Assembly: GCF_001547525.1 (NCBI RefSeq)
Contig: NZ_LNJP01000004.1
Coordinates: forward strand, 310,001-374,000
Source: Burkholderia anthina
GTDB taxonomy: Bacteria; Pseudomonadota; Gammaproteobacteria; Burkholderiales; Burkholderiaceae
Direction of reading: 5' to 3'
Length of the DNA stretch: 64,000 nt
Shown here: in pieces, positions 44,924 through 54,143 of the stretch
How positions within the stretch are numbered: position 1 is the stretch's first letter
How the letters are laid out: the number at the start of each line of letters is the position of its first letter
Made by a program: the position numbers and the translations under genes
The notes under the pieces: generated by a model
Seen by the model: the letters and a program-made list of their open reading frames with translations, nothing else
Told to the model about the DNA's origin: nothing
The model's database searches: none

Positions 44924-45596
44924 TCAACCGAGCAGGTAGCCCGAGCCGCGGATCGTGCGGATCAGCGGCGCCGCGCCGGGCCGGTTCACCTTCTTGCGCA
45001 GGCGGCCGACGTGCACGTCGATCAGGTTCGTGCCGGGATCGAAACGGCACCCCCACACGGCTTCGAAGATCATCGTGCGCGTGAGCACGCGGCCGGCGTT
45101 GCGCATCATGAATTCGAGCACGCGGGACTCGGTCGGCAACAGCGCGAGCTCGCGCGCGCCGAGCGTCGCGCGTCGCCGCACCAGGTCGAGCTCCAGCTCG
45201 CCGGCGCGCAGCACCGTGTCGACGTGCGTGCCGCGCGGCCGCCGGCGAATCAGCACGTCGATGCGCGCACATTTCTTCGAGCGAGAACGGCTTGACGAGG
45301 TAGTCGTCGCCGCCGGCGCGCAGCCCCTGGATACGCTGATCGACGTCGGACATCGCACTCATCACGAGCACCGGCGTATCGAGGCCGACGCCGCGCATCG
45401 TCGCGAGGATCGTCAGCCCGTCGAGGTCGGGCAACATGCGATCGAGCGTCACGACGTCGTAGTGCGCGCTCATCGCGCGGGCCATGCCGTCGCGGCCGGT
45501 GCGCGCGACGTCGATCTGGTGGCCTTCGGCACGCAGCGAGTGCGCGATGCGATCCGCGATCAGCGGATCGTCTTCGATCGTCAGGATATGTGCCAT
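44924..45596 (-). pseudogene. OmpR-family response regulator with a frameshift
   Basis: From ATG 45596 the receiver is intact: acidic pair EDD, Asp52 in VVTLDRMLPDLDG, VMSAM, and VKPFSLEEM. At about 45262-45272 the frame breaks: after GAAGAAATG the DNA reads TGCGCGCATCGAC, where one extra or two fewer bases are needed to continue ARIDVLIRR. The second frame then encodes a complete winged helix (RVLEFMMRNAGRVLTRTMIF, NLIDVHVGRLRKKVN, GSGYLLG) to a stop at 44924. It is similar to the regulator at 33780. It precedes the RND operon, and no kinase is adjacent. A sequencing error cannot be excluded. Confidence 0.85.
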
Positions 45597-45617
45597 GGCG
45601 TGCGCGACCCGGCGAAG

Positions 45618-46541
45618 TCACGCAGCGGCAAGCTGCATGGCGATGCGCTCGGGCGTGCGATAGTGGTCGACCACGTAGTCGATGAAGCTGCGTACTTTCG
45701 TGGACAGATAATTGCGGCTCGGGTAGAGCATCGAGATGCGGCGCGGGCCGCCGTTCGCTTCGTAGCGTTCGAGAATCGGCACCAACGTGCCGCGTGCGAG
45801 ATCGTCGGCCACGAGCGGATGCGGCAATTGCGCGATACCCATGTGATTGAGTGCCGCGATCCGCACCATCGTGTTGCTGGTCGATGCCAGCGCATTGCCG
45901 GTATAGATGCGGCAGGCGCCGTCGGTAGCCGAGAACTCCCAGTTGCGCGCGGCGCCGTTCGACACGGTCAGCAGGCTGTGCGTATTCAGTTCGACCGGCT
46001 CGGCAGGCGTGCCGTGCCGCGCGAGGTAGTCGGGGGACGCGACGACCACGTCGCGCACGCTCGTCAACGTCCGCGACACGAAGGTCGAGTTGACGAGGCG
46101 GTGATCGTCACAGAAGCACACGTCGTAGCCGCCTTCCACCATGTCGACCTGGATATCGAACGTCGTCACGTCGAATCGCACGCGCGGATGCGCGATGCGA
46201 TACGTGGACAGCAGCGTGCACAGCCCGGCCGCAACCGAGGTGGCCGACGCGGCGATGCGCAGCGTACCGTGCGGATCGCGATTGACCTGCGCGAGGTTCG
46301 ATTCGATCTCGTCGAGCTTCTCGATGATCGCGCGGCAGCCGTCGAGAGATTCGCGGCCCGGCTCGGTGAGCGAAAGGCTGCGCGTGGTCCGGTTCAACAG
46401 GCGCATGTTCAGATGGGCCTCGAGCATGCCGACGCTGCGCGTGACCGCGGCGGCCGACATGCCGAGCTGACGTGCGGCGAGACTGAAGCTCGACAACTCG
46501 ACCACACGCGTGAAGACACGCATCGCTTGCAGTTGGTTCAT
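45618..46541 (-). CDS. LysR-family regulator upstream of the RND region
   Basis: The 307-residue protein starts MNQLQAMRVFTRVVELSSFS with its HTH at about 15-45 (ARQLGMSAAAVTRSVGMLEA). The effector domain shows the CrgA-like pattern VEGGYDVCFCDDHRLVNSTF and ASPDYLARHGTP. It lies 21 bp upstream of the frameshifted response regulator on the same strand, perhaps in one transcript with it. A TRAA-N6-TTCA element 154 bp upstream points toward it. Confidence 0.9.
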   Translation of the reverse strand: MNQLQAMRVFTRVVELSSFSLAARQLGMSAAAVTRSVGMLEAHLNMRLLNRTTRSLSLTEPGRESLDGCRAIIEKLDEIESNLAQVNRDPHGTLRIAASATSVAAGLCTLLSTYRIAHPRVRFDVTTFDIQVDMVEGGYDVCFCDDHRLVNSTFVSRTLTSVRDVVVASPDYLARHGTPAEPVELNTHSLLTVSNGAARNWEFSATDGACRIYTGNALASTSNTMVRIAALNHMGIAQLPHPLVADDLARGTLVPILERYEANGGPRRISMLYPSRNYLSTKVRSFIDYVVDHYRTPERIAMQLAAA

Positions 46542-46694
46542 GATCGGCGAGGAGTGGATTTGCCGGAAATACGGGGCGGCGCGTCCGTCTTCGGCGGGCT
46601 GCGTCGACGCATCGCGCTGCGCCTGCGGGGGCGGGCAGCGAATCCATTATGGAAGGCACGCGGGGGCGGGACGCTAAAAAAACGGTGCTGGCCG

Positions 46695-46712
46695 GATGAA
46701 ATTTCGTTTAGA
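46695..46712 (-). promoter_or_regulatory. TRAA-N6-TTCA element, copy 7
   Basis: Minus strand TCTAAA-CGAAA-TTTCATC, 154 bp upstream of the LysR gene at 46541. Confidence 0.5.
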
Positions 46713-46760
46713 AAGCGGTGGAGTCGGATGGACGACAGCGCGACGCGCTTTCTGAAGATT

Positions 46761-46778
46761 TCTAAAAAAAGATTCATG
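46761..46778 (+). promoter_or_regulatory. TRAA-N6-TTCA element, copy 8
   Basis: Plus strand TCTAAA-AAAAG-ATTCATG, 81 bp upstream of the hypothetical gene at 46859. Confidence 0.5.
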
Positions 46779-46858
46779 CATGGATCACAAATCTTCAGGC
46801 GGCCAGCCTGTACCGAGGTCGATAATGAGATCTCGTAACCGCGGCAAGGACGACGAAG

Positions 46859-47233
46859 ATGGCACAACCGTTGAGCATCAAGATGATCGAGGAGCACGGC
46901 AAGCTCGTCGTGCTGATGTCGATTGAGCGTGGCGCGGCAGTGCTCGATCCGGAAGACGTGGACGCAGTCATCCAGTACTTGAGCCTGCTGCGCGCGTCGA
47001 TGCAGCCTGCCGTACCGGAACGTCCGCCGCACGAGCAGCCATTCGTGACCGAAATGGACCCCTGCTGGTATGCCGAACGCCATCCGCTGCAGGGCGGCGC
47101 GGTGCTGTTGCTGCGTCACAGCGGGCTCGGTTGGGCAAGCTTCGCGCTACCGCCGCACAGCGTTGAGCGGTTGCACGGTTCGTTGACGCAACTGCTCGAG
47201 GACGAGCGGCAGGCGATCGGCCTGCCTCACTGA
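46859..47233 (+). CDS. Hypothetical cytosolic protein (124 aa)
   Basis: The protein starts MAQPLSIKMIEEHGKLVVLM and contains a short helix LDPEDVDAVIQYLSLLRASM and a conserved-looking segment DPCWYAERHPLQGGAVLLLR. There is no signal peptide or membrane segment. The strand-helix pattern is globular, but I recognise no family. It is divergent from a LysR gene and has a TRAA-N6-TTCA element 81 bp upstream, so it may belong to the same regulon as the efflux operon. Confidence 0.65.
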   Translation: MAQPLSIKMIEEHGKLVVLMSIERGAAVLDPEDVDAVIQYLSLLRASMQPAVPERPPHEQPFVTEMDPCWYAERHPLQGGAVLLLRHSGLGWASFALPPHSVERLHGSLTQLLEDERQAIGLPH

Positions 47234-47243
47234 AACCAATCTG

Positions 47244-47279
47244 CGTCGCGACGGGCTGGCCTTCAGCGCCGTCGCGACG
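47244..47279. terminator. Long hairpin between convergent genes
   Basis: CGTCGCGACGG (47244-47254) and CCGTCGCGACG (47269-47279) form an 11-bp stem extended inward by GCTG/CAGC. No T-run follows. It lies between the stop codons of two convergent genes and could end both transcripts. Confidence 0.55.
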
Positions 47280-47339
47280 GCGCGGTGCGGTCGCCGCCCG
47301 TACGTGAACGCTGCCTTCCGGCGCGGGCTGCGGCGCGTG

Positions 47340-48098
47340 TTACCCGCGACCGACGAACGGCATCGCGGTCGCCATGATCGTCATGTTCAGGATGTTCGTA
47401 TCGAGCGGCAGATTCGCCATCTGGACGATCGCGTTCGCGACATGCGCGACGTCCATCCGCGCTTCCGGCGCCAGGCTGCCGTCCGCTTGCGGGACGCCGT
47501 GCGTCATCCGTTCCGTGAGCGACGTGGCCGCGTTGCCGATGTCGATCTGGCCGCACGCGATGTTGTACCGGCGACCGTCCAGCGCGAGCGACCTGGTGAT
47601 CCCGGTCACCGCGTGCTTGGTCGCCGTGTACGCGATCGTATCGGGGCGCGGCGCGTGCGCCGAGATCGAGCCGTTGTTGATGATTCGGCCCCCCTGCGGC
47701 GTTTGCGCCTTCATCAGCCGCCACGCGGCCCGCGCGCACAGAAAGACGCCGGTCAGGTTCGTCGCGACGACGCTGTTCCATACGTCGAGTTCGTAGTCGC
47801 CGAGGGAAACGACCGGGGCGTTGCGGCCGGCGTTGTTGAACAGGACGTCGAGCCGGCCGAATTGCTGTGCGATCCGCGCGAACGCGTGGTCGACCGATGC
47901 TTCGTCGGTCACGTCGGCGGGAAATACCTGCGCGTCGCCGCCGGCGGTGCGGATGGTGTCCCGGGTTTCGCGTAACGACGCCTCCGTGCGCCCGAGCAGC
48001 GCGACGGTGAAACCGGCCTGGGCGAGCGCGACGGCCGCTGCGCGACCGATGCCGGAGCCGGCGCCCGTGACGGCGGCGAATTTCTGCGAGTCAGACAT
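47340..48098 (-). CDS. Short-chain dehydrogenase/reductase
   Basis: The ATG at 48098 gives 252 residues. Classical SDR motifs are present: TGAGSGIGRAAAVAL (cofactor), NNAGRNAPV, NNGSISAHAP with the catalytic Ser, and YTATKHAVTG with Tyr and Lys. An NAD(P)H-dependent oxidoreductase of unknown small substrate is implied. It stands alone: the nearest same-strand gene is the esterase 188 bp upstream. Confidence 0.9.
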   Translation of the reverse strand: MSDSQKFAAVTGAGSGIGRAAAVALAQAGFTVALLGRTEASLRETRDTIRTAGGDAQVFPADVTDEASVDHAFARIAQQFGRLDVLFNNAGRNAPVVSLGDYELDVWNSVVATNLTGVFLCARAAWRLMKAQTPQGGRIINNGSISAHAPRPDTIAYTATKHAVTGITRSLALDGRRYNIACGQIDIGNAATSLTERMTHGVPQADGSLAPEARMDVAHVANAIVQMANLPLDTNILNMTIMATAMPFVGRG

Positions 48099-48285
48099 GG
48101 CTTGATTTCCTGCGGGTCGAGTAGGGGAGGCAGGCGATGACCGATGGCATCGCCACTTTGGCAATGTAGTCGAAATGCGGCGGGTACGGATTCAAGCGAC
48201 ATCGTGAAACGCACGCTGGATACCGTGGCTTTCGCTCAACGGGGAGCCGAGCGAGCGGCAGGGCGGAGCAACGCCCCGCCGGCCG

Positions 48286-49221
48286 TCACTTCACACACTC
48301 CAGCGCATACTTCAACCCCGGCCCGAGCAACCCGCGCCACACGTCCCACATATGCCCGCCGTCGACGATGCGCAGCTCGGCCGGGTTCTGCGCCCGGCGC
48401 AGCTGTGTGTACAGCACGCTCGACTCCGCCTGGATGGTCAGGTCGTCGTCGCCGGCCGCGATGAACATCGGCACGCGCCAGTTGCGCGCGAAATAGCCGC
48501 GCAGCAGCGCCGGGTAGTTGAGCTCGTGCCATACGCGCGGATCGAACTGCCGGTCGCCGAACACGCCGACGTAGCGCGCGGCGGAATTGAGCGGCGGCTC
48601 GTTCGCATAGATCGCGGGGCTCAGCAGCATCGCGCCGCAGAACAGCCCCGGCTCGAGCAGCGAGAAGCGCAGCGCGCCGAAGCCGCCCATCGACACGCCG
48701 CCGATCGCGCGGCCCGCGCGCTGGTTCGACACCGCGAAGTGCGCTTCGACTTCCGGCAGCAGGTCGTTGAGGAACGCGCTCTGCATCTTCTCCTTGCGGT
48801 CGACGTACCAGTCGGTGCCGCCCTGCGGCATCACGATCACGACGGGCGGGATGTCGTGGCGTTCGATCAGCGTGTCGGCGGTGGCCTGCAGCCGGCCCTG
48901 CGTGACCCAGTCGTTGGCGTTGCCCGCGTTGCCGTGCAGCAGGTACATCACCGGGTAGCGCGCGCCTTCCGGGTTGTAGCCGGGCGGCAGGTAGACCGTG
49001 TACGACCAGTCGCGTTTCAGCGACGCCGAGCGGAACGTGCGCAGCACGACGCTGCTGCCCGGATTGACCGACGGCTCCTGCGCGGCCGACGGCGTCGTCG
49101 CGGTCTGCACGGCCGGCGGGGCGGGCGATACCGAGGGCCCGGGCGCCGGCGGCGTGGCATGGGCGGTGGCGATGGCGCCGGCGATCAGGGCGAGGGCGAA
49201 CGGAAGGGCGAGTCGGCGCAT
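48286..49221 (-). CDS. Exported esterase (esterase D/antigen 85-like alpha/beta hydrolase)
   Basis: The 311-residue protein has a signal peptide (MRRLALPFALALIAGAIATAHA), then a Pro/Ala-rich linker to about residue 55. The esterase domain has DWSYTVYLPPGYNPEGARYP, the oxyanion segment LLHGNAGNANDW, the nucleophile GGVSMGGFG, an acid in AAGDDDLT, and His in DGGHMWDVW. It should hydrolyse an ester in the periplasm or outside the cell. Its ATG lies 61 bp downstream of the OpgC stop, so both may be co-transcribed. Confidence 0.88.
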   Translation of the reverse strand: MRRLALPFALALIAGAIATAHATPPAPGPSVSPAPPAVQTATTPSAAQEPSVNPGSSVVLRTFRSASLKRDWSYTVYLPPGYNPEGARYPVMYLLHGNAGNANDWVTQGRLQATADTLIERHDIPPVVIVMPQGGTDWYVDRKEKMQSAFLNDLLPEVEAHFAVSNQRAGRAIGGVSMGGFGALRFSLLEPGLFCGAMLLSPAIYANEPPLNSAARYVGVFGDRQFDPRVWHELNYPALLRGYFARNWRVPMFIAAGDDDLTIQAESSVLYTQLRRAQNPAELRIVDGGHMWDVWRGLLGPGLKYALECVK

Positions 49222-49282
49222 GGCGAATCGTTTCAGGAGAGGCGCCGGCTATCGTCGCAGCGGCGCATGACGGCGCGGCGCG

Positions 49283-50380
49283 TCATGGCCGCGAACGGAA
49301 CGGCAGCCGCGCGACGAGCGGCCCGTAGAGTTTGGCGACGAGATACAGCAGCCCGATCGCGACGGCGTCGGCTGCCAGCCCGAGCGGCACGTCGAGATAG
49401 CCTTCGGTCGCCTGGTAGAGCAGCGAATCGACCGCGAGCGAGATGCCGGTGCCCGCGACGAAGCACAGCAGTCCCTGCCGGCCGATCGTGCCGATCCACG
49501 GCATCGCGTGCGCGACCTTCTTCATCCAGCCGAGGTGCACGAGCTTGGCGGCGAGCCACGCGATCGCGAGGAAGTTCACGAGCCGCAGCGCGCCGAGGTT
49601 CTGCTTGATCGACGGATCGGTCGGGAACGGCTCGATGCGCAGCCGGTAGTATGCGCCGGCCGCGACGACCGCGAGCGACGCGGCCGTCAGCAGCCAACCC
49701 TGCGGCCTGGGCGCGAGGGTCTGGTAGACGGGCTGGCAGCGCGCGATCACGCCGAGCACGAACAGGAACTGCCACGCGAACGGGTTGAAATCCCACGGCG
49801 CGCCTTCGACGGTCGGCAAGAAGCGCGCGACGTGCGGCGCCGCGTACCACAGCGATCCGCTGAACGCGAGCATCAGCCACGGCTGCGTGCGCGCGAGCGG
49901 CAGCGCGAGCGGGACGAGCAGCGCAAAGAACGCGTACATCGGCAGCACCGACGCGAGGTACGGCTGGCGGCGGAACAGCAGGATGTCGCGCAGCGCGGCG
50001 AGCGGCTTGTGCAGCAGCCCGTCGAGATCGTTGGTCGGCATGTTCGGGCCGTCGATCGCCAGCGCATTCAGCGCGGCGGTGATCAGCAGCATCAGGCCGG
50101 CCGTCACGAGGAACGCGCGGTAGATCTCGAACGCACGCCGGATGAAGCGCTGGCGCGCGGCGGCTTCGTCGTGCCGCTCGGCGAGCGAGTTGTACGCAAT
50201 GGCGGTCGCGAAGCCGCCGAGGAACACGAACACCTCGGCCGCGTCGCACAGCGCGTACGCGTGCAGCGTCACGCGCGACAGGATGCTGCCGCCGATGTGG
50301 TCGACGACGATGACGAGCAGCACGAGGCCGCGGAAGAAATCGAGCTCGGCGTAGCGGCCGGCCCGGGCCGGCGCGGTCAT
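49283..50380 (-). CDS. OpgC-family membrane protein
   Basis: The ATG at 50380 gives 365 residues with about ten membrane segments. The N-terminal signature YAELDFFRGLVLLVIVVDHI then FVFLGGFATAIAYNSL is that of OpgC/acyltransferase-3-type proteins, which transfer succinyl groups to osmoregulated periplasmic glucans. Conserved His and Arg of the first segments are present (VDHIGGSILSRVTL). It precedes the exported esterase on the same strand, an arrangement consistent with periplasmic glucan substitution, though that link is inference. Confidence 0.88.
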   Translation of the reverse strand: MTAPARAGRYAELDFFRGLVLLVIVVDHIGGSILSRVTLHAYALCDAAEVFVFLGGFATAIAYNSLAERHDEAAARQRFIRRAFEIYRAFLVTAGLMLLITAALNALAIDGPNMPTNDLDGLLHKPLAALRDILLFRRQPYLASVLPMYAFFALLVPLALPLARTQPWLMLAFSGSLWYAAPHVARFLPTVEGAPWDFNPFAWQFLFVLGVIARCQPVYQTLAPRPQGWLLTAASLAVVAAGAYYRLRIEPFPTDPSIKQNLGALRLVNFLAIAWLAAKLVHLGWMKKVAHAMPWIGTIGRQGLLCFVAGTGISLAVDSLLYQATEGYLDVPLGLAADAVAIGLLYLVAKLYGPLVARLPFRSRP

Positions 50381-50761
50381 CGGAGCGCCTTTCGGCGCGG
50401 GCCGCGGGCACGGCCGGTACGCGCCGCGCATGAATCGGGGTCAAGCATGACTTCGTGAAGAAATGGCGAACGGATGCGCATTGTGCCACCGATGCGGCGC
50501 CCATCGGGTTTACGCGGATGGCGGGCCGGCCCATCGCCGCCGACAAGCGCGGTCGGGCCGTGCGCGCAACCCGGCAGTTGGACGAGCGCAACGCTTTGCG
50601 CGCGACGACCGGTACCCGATGGACGGACGATTTCCGACGTGACACCATTTTGTCCTCACGCGGCCGCACACCGCGTCGTCCGCCCTGCGGGCCACACATA
50701 CAACAGATCGAACATGCGCCGGGCGTTTGGCCTGCCCGGCCCCCGGCTCCGGAGATTCGTC
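50381..50761. other. Divergent region between OpgC and a porin
   Basis: No gene is seen. A hairpin, GCCGGGC (50718-50724) with GCCCGGC (50734-50740), lies in the porin leader just before its GGAG ribosome site and could affect translation. Promoter hexamers are not clear. Confidence 0.4.
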
Positions 50762-51916
50762 ATGAAGAAGCACGCCATTTTTGCCGCCGCGCTCGCCGCT
50801 TGCGCCGCGCCGGCCTTTGCCGAGAACAGCGTGACGCTGTACGGCCTGATCGACGAAGGCTTCAATTACACGAACAACGTCAACGTCAATGGGGTCGGAA
50901 AGACCAATTACCAGCTCGCGAGCGGCTATGCGCAGGGCAGCCGGTGGGGCCTGAAGGGCAGCGAGGATCTCGGCGGCGGGCTGAAGGCGATCTTCACGCT
51001 GGAAAACGGTTTCGACGTGAACAACGGCCGGCTCGGCCAGGGCGGTCGCATGTTCGGCCGTCAGGCGTTCGTCGGGCTGTCGGAGTCGCGCTTCGGCACG
51101 CTGACCTTCGGCCGCCAGTACGATTCCGTCGTCGACTATCTCGCGCCGCTGACCGCGAACGGCAACTGGGGCGGCACGCTGTTCTCGCACCCGTTCGACA
51201 ACGACAACACGGACAACTCGTTTCGCGTCAACAACACGGTCAAGTACGCAAGCCCCGACTGGAACGGGCTGACGCTGGGCGGCACGTACAGCTTCAGCAA
51301 CAGCACGGGCTTCTCGAACAACCGCCAGTACAGCATCGGCGCGCAGTATTCGCTGGCCGGGCTGCAGGTCGCCGCCGCGTACCTGCAGGCGAACAATCCG
51401 GGCATCGGCAACGCGGGCGCGATCGCGGCCGACGACGCGAACTTCGTCGCCGATCGGCTGCGCATCTTCGGCGGCGGCGTCAACTATACGTTCGGCCCGG
51501 CCACGGTCGGCTTCGTCTATACGAAGACCGACGTGAAGAACCCGGTATCGACGGTCTACCTGCCGGCGTCGACGTTCGCCGGCCTCGGGCTGACCGCGAC
51601 GAAGTTCCAGAACTTCGAAGTTAACGGCAAGTACCAGCTCACGCCCGATTTCTACCTCGGCGCGCAGTACGTGTACACGGACGGCAAGTACGACGCCGCG
51701 GCCGGCTCGTTCAAGCCGAAGTACCACACGGTCGGCCTGATGGCCGACTACAGCCTGTCGAAGCGCACCGACGTGTACCTGCAGGGCGCGTGGCAGAAGG
51801 TGGCCGGCGACAAGACGGGCACGGCGGCCGACGGCGGCTACGTCGTCGGGACGGACGGCCCGTCGTCGTCGTCGAACCAGTTCTCGGTGCGCGCCGCGAT
51901 CCGCCACAAGTTCTGA
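50762..51916 (+). CDS. Gram-negative porin, OmpC-like (third copy)
   Basis: The ATG at 50762 gives 384 residues. A signal peptide (MKKHAIFAAALAACAAPAFA) is followed by ENSVTLYGLIDEGFNYTNNV, the strands SRWGLKGSEDLGGGLKAIFT and MFGRQAFVGLSESR, the eyelet loop HPFDNDNTDNSF, and terminal Phe (AAIRHKF). It is closer in motifs to the porin at 31.2 kb than to the one at 37.6 kb. It is an outer-membrane trimeric diffusion pore and stands alone, with a long leader. Confidence 0.93.
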   Translation: MKKHAIFAAALAACAAPAFAENSVTLYGLIDEGFNYTNNVNVNGVGKTNYQLASGYAQGSRWGLKGSEDLGGGLKAIFTLENGFDVNNGRLGQGGRMFGRQAFVGLSESRFGTLTFGRQYDSVVDYLAPLTANGNWGGTLFSHPFDNDNTDNSFRVNNTVKYASPDWNGLTLGGTYSFSNSTGFSNNRQYSIGAQYSLAGLQVAAAYLQANNPGIGNAGAIAADDANFVADRLRIFGGGVNYTFGPATVGFVYTKTDVKNPVSTVYLPASTFAGLGLTATKFQNFEVNGKYQLTPDFYLGAQYVYTDGKYDAAAGSFKPKYHTVGLMADYSLSKRTDVYLQGAWQKVAGDKTGTAADGGYVVGTDGPSSSSNQFSVRAAIRHKF

Positions 51917-51957
51917 GTGCGCCGGCGTCGGGGCGTATGCCCCGGCACGGGCCGCCG

Positions 51958-52869
51958 TCAATCCGACCGGTGCGTGCCGCCGAGCGTTTCCGCGAGCCAG
52001 TCGACGAAGATCCGCACGCGCGGCGCTAGATGCCGGCCGGTCGGGAACACCACCGACACGGGCAGCGGCGCCGCATTCCATTCCGGCAGCACCTCGACCA
52101 GCGAACCGTCGGCGAGCAGCGGCGCGAGCCCGTCGCGCGGCGCCTGGATCAGCCCGAGGCCCGCGACGCAGCACGCGAGATACGCCTGCGAGCTGTTGAC
52201 CGACACGACGCTGTGCATCTTCACCGTGCGCATCTCGCCCGAATCCATGTCCGCATATTCCCAGTCCAGTTCGCGGCCCGTGCGGCTCGAAAAATAGCCA
52301 ACCGCGACGTGGTCCGGCAAATCGTCCGGCGAGCGCGGCGTGCCGTGGCGCGCGAGATAGGCGGGCGACGCGCAGTTGATCTGGGCCATCTCGCCGACGC
52401 GCCGCGCGACGAGCGACGTGTCGGACAGCACGCCGACCCGCACCGCGCAGTCGATGCCGTCCGCGACGAGATCGACGAAGCGGTCGGTCGTGCTGATCAC
52501 GATGCGCAGGTCGGGGTAGCGCGCGTGGAAATCCGGCAGCGCCGGAATCACGTGATTCAGCGCGAAACGTTCGGGCAGGTCGACGCGGATCACGCCGCGC
52601 GGCGACGCGCCGGCGTCCTCGAACAGCGTTTCCGCGTCGTCGAGATCGGCCAGCAACCGCACGCAGCGCTCGTAGTAGGTCGCGCCCTCGGCGGTCAGCG
52701 CGACGCGCCGCGTCGTGCGCTGCAGCAGCCGGACCTTCAGGTGCTTTTCCAGATACTGGACGGCGTTGCTGACCGTCGGGCGCGGCAGCTGGAGTTGCTC
52801 GGCCGCTTTCGTGAAGCTGCCGAGATGGGCGACGCGCGCGAAGATGCGCATTGCTTGCAGATGGTCCAT
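51958..52869 (-). CDS. LysR-family regulator divergent from an aldo/keto reductase
   Basis: The 303-residue protein has its HTH at about 15-45 (KAAEQLQLPRPTVSNAVQYL) and a CrgA-like effector domain (VADGIDCAVRVGVLSDTSLV, ASPAYLARHGTPRSPDDL). It is divergent from the reductase at 53011 with 141 bp between starts, so the reductase is its likely target. It converges with the third porin. Confidence 0.9.
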   Translation of the reverse strand: MDHLQAMRIFARVAHLGSFTKAAEQLQLPRPTVSNAVQYLEKHLKVRLLQRTTRRVALTAEGATYYERCVRLLADLDDAETLFEDAGASPRGVIRVDLPERFALNHVIPALPDFHARYPDLRIVISTTDRFVDLVADGIDCAVRVGVLSDTSLVARRVGEMAQINCASPAYLARHGTPRSPDDLPDHVAVGYFSSRTGRELDWEYADMDSGEMRTVKMHSVVSVNSSQAYLACCVAGLGLIQAPRDGLAPLLADGSLVEVLPEWNAAPLPVSVVFPTGRHLAPRVRIFVDWLAETLGGTHRSD

Positions 52870-53010
52870 GCGGGCGAGAACCTTGGCGGGAAAGGAACAG
52901 GCTCCATTGTTAATCAGCGTCGAATGGTTTGGTGGAGCGTTTCGCGTTTATCGCGCGGCGTCACGCGGCCAGAATCCGTTCCATCCACTCACCATTTGAA
53001 GGAAACGGAC

Positions 53011-54012
53011 ATGGACATGCGTCAACTGGGCCGCACGGGCCCGCAGGTATCGGCGATCGCGCTCGGCTGCATGGGGATGTCGGATTTCTACGGGCCGGCC
53101 GATCGCGACGAAAGCATCGCGACGCTACACGCGGCGCTCGACCACGGCATCACGATGCTCGACACCGGCGATTTCTACGGGATGGGCGATAACGAGATGC
53201 TGATTCGCGACGCACTGCGCGGCCGTACGCGCGACCAGGTGCGGATCAGCGTGAAATTCGGCGCGCTGCGCGATCCGGCCGGCGGGTTTGCCGGCTACGA
53301 CGCGCGGCCCGCGGCGATCCGGAACTTCGTCGCGTATTCGTTGAAGCGGCTCGGCACCGATTACCTCGACATCTATCGCCCGGCCCGCGTCGATCCGGCG
53401 GTGCCGATCGAGGAAACGGTCGGCGCGATCGCCGATCTCGTGAAGGCCGGGTACGTGCGCCATATCGGGCTGTCCGAAGCCGGCGCGGACACGATCCGCC
53501 GCGCGGCCGCCGTCGCGCCGATCGCCGATCTGCAGATCGAGTACTCGTTGCTGTCGCGCGGGATCGAGGCCGAGATCCTGCCCGTGTGCCGCGCGCTCGG
53601 CATTGGCGTGACGGCCTACGGCGTGCTGTCGCGCGGGCTGCTCGGCGGGCGCTGGACGGCGGCGCGGCAGGGCGAGCGCGATTTCCGCGCGTCGAGCCCG
53701 CGCTTCCAGGGCGAGAATCTCGCGCACAACCTCGCGCTCGTCGACGCGCTGCGCGCGATCGCCGACGAGAAGGGCAGCAATCCGGCGCAGGTCGCGATCG
53801 CGTGGGCGCTGTCGCGCGGCGCCGACATCGTGCCGCTGGTCGGCGCCCGCAAACGCACGCAATTGCAGGACGGTTTGCTGGCGACTGAATTGCAACTAAC
53901 GGTCAACGATCTCGCGCGTATCGAAGCGGCGGTCCCCGCCGGGGCGGCTGCCGGCGAGCGTTATCCGGCAGCGCAGATGGCGCACCTCGACAGCGAGCAG
54001 GGCCGGGGGTGA
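53011..54012 (+). CDS. Aldo/keto reductase
   Basis: The ATG at 53011, after AAGGAA, gives 333 residues forming a (beta/alpha)8 barrel. Catalytic residues appear as LDTGDFYG (Asp and Tyr) and the Lys of VRISVKFG. The usual catalytic His region reads IYRPARVDP, a variant found in some perakine/pyridoxal reductase-like AKRs. NADPH-dependent carbonyl reduction is expected. The TauE-type exporter follows at 54144. Confidence 0.9.
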   Translation: MDMRQLGRTGPQVSAIALGCMGMSDFYGPADRDESIATLHAALDHGITMLDTGDFYGMGDNEMLIRDALRGRTRDQVRISVKFGALRDPAGGFAGYDARPAAIRNFVAYSLKRLGTDYLDIYRPARVDPAVPIEETVGAIADLVKAGYVRHIGLSEAGADTIRRAAAVAPIADLQIEYSLLSRGIEAEILPVCRALGIGVTAYGVLSRGLLGGRWTAARQGERDFRASSPRFQGENLAHNLALVDALRAIADEKGSNPAQVAIAWALSRGADIVPLVGARKRTQLQDGLLATELQLTVNDLARIEAAVPAGAAAGERYPAAQMAHLDSEQGRG

Positions 54013-54143
54013 TTCACGGGGCCGGATCGACGCGCCTGAGCGCTCCGTCCGGCGGGCCCGAGCCAGCCTCAGGCAAAACCAGATGGCGGGCGGCATGGCA
54101 GGCGGGCACCATCGGCGCCGTACTCAACGGACGGAATGCCTCC

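Larger units (their letters stand above)
46542..46858. other. Divergent intergenic region with two TRAA-N6-TTCA elements
   Basis: No gene lies in this region. It is AT-richer in its right half and holds copies 7 and 8, one pointing each way. The antisense ORFs over it are not supported. Confidence 0.5.
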
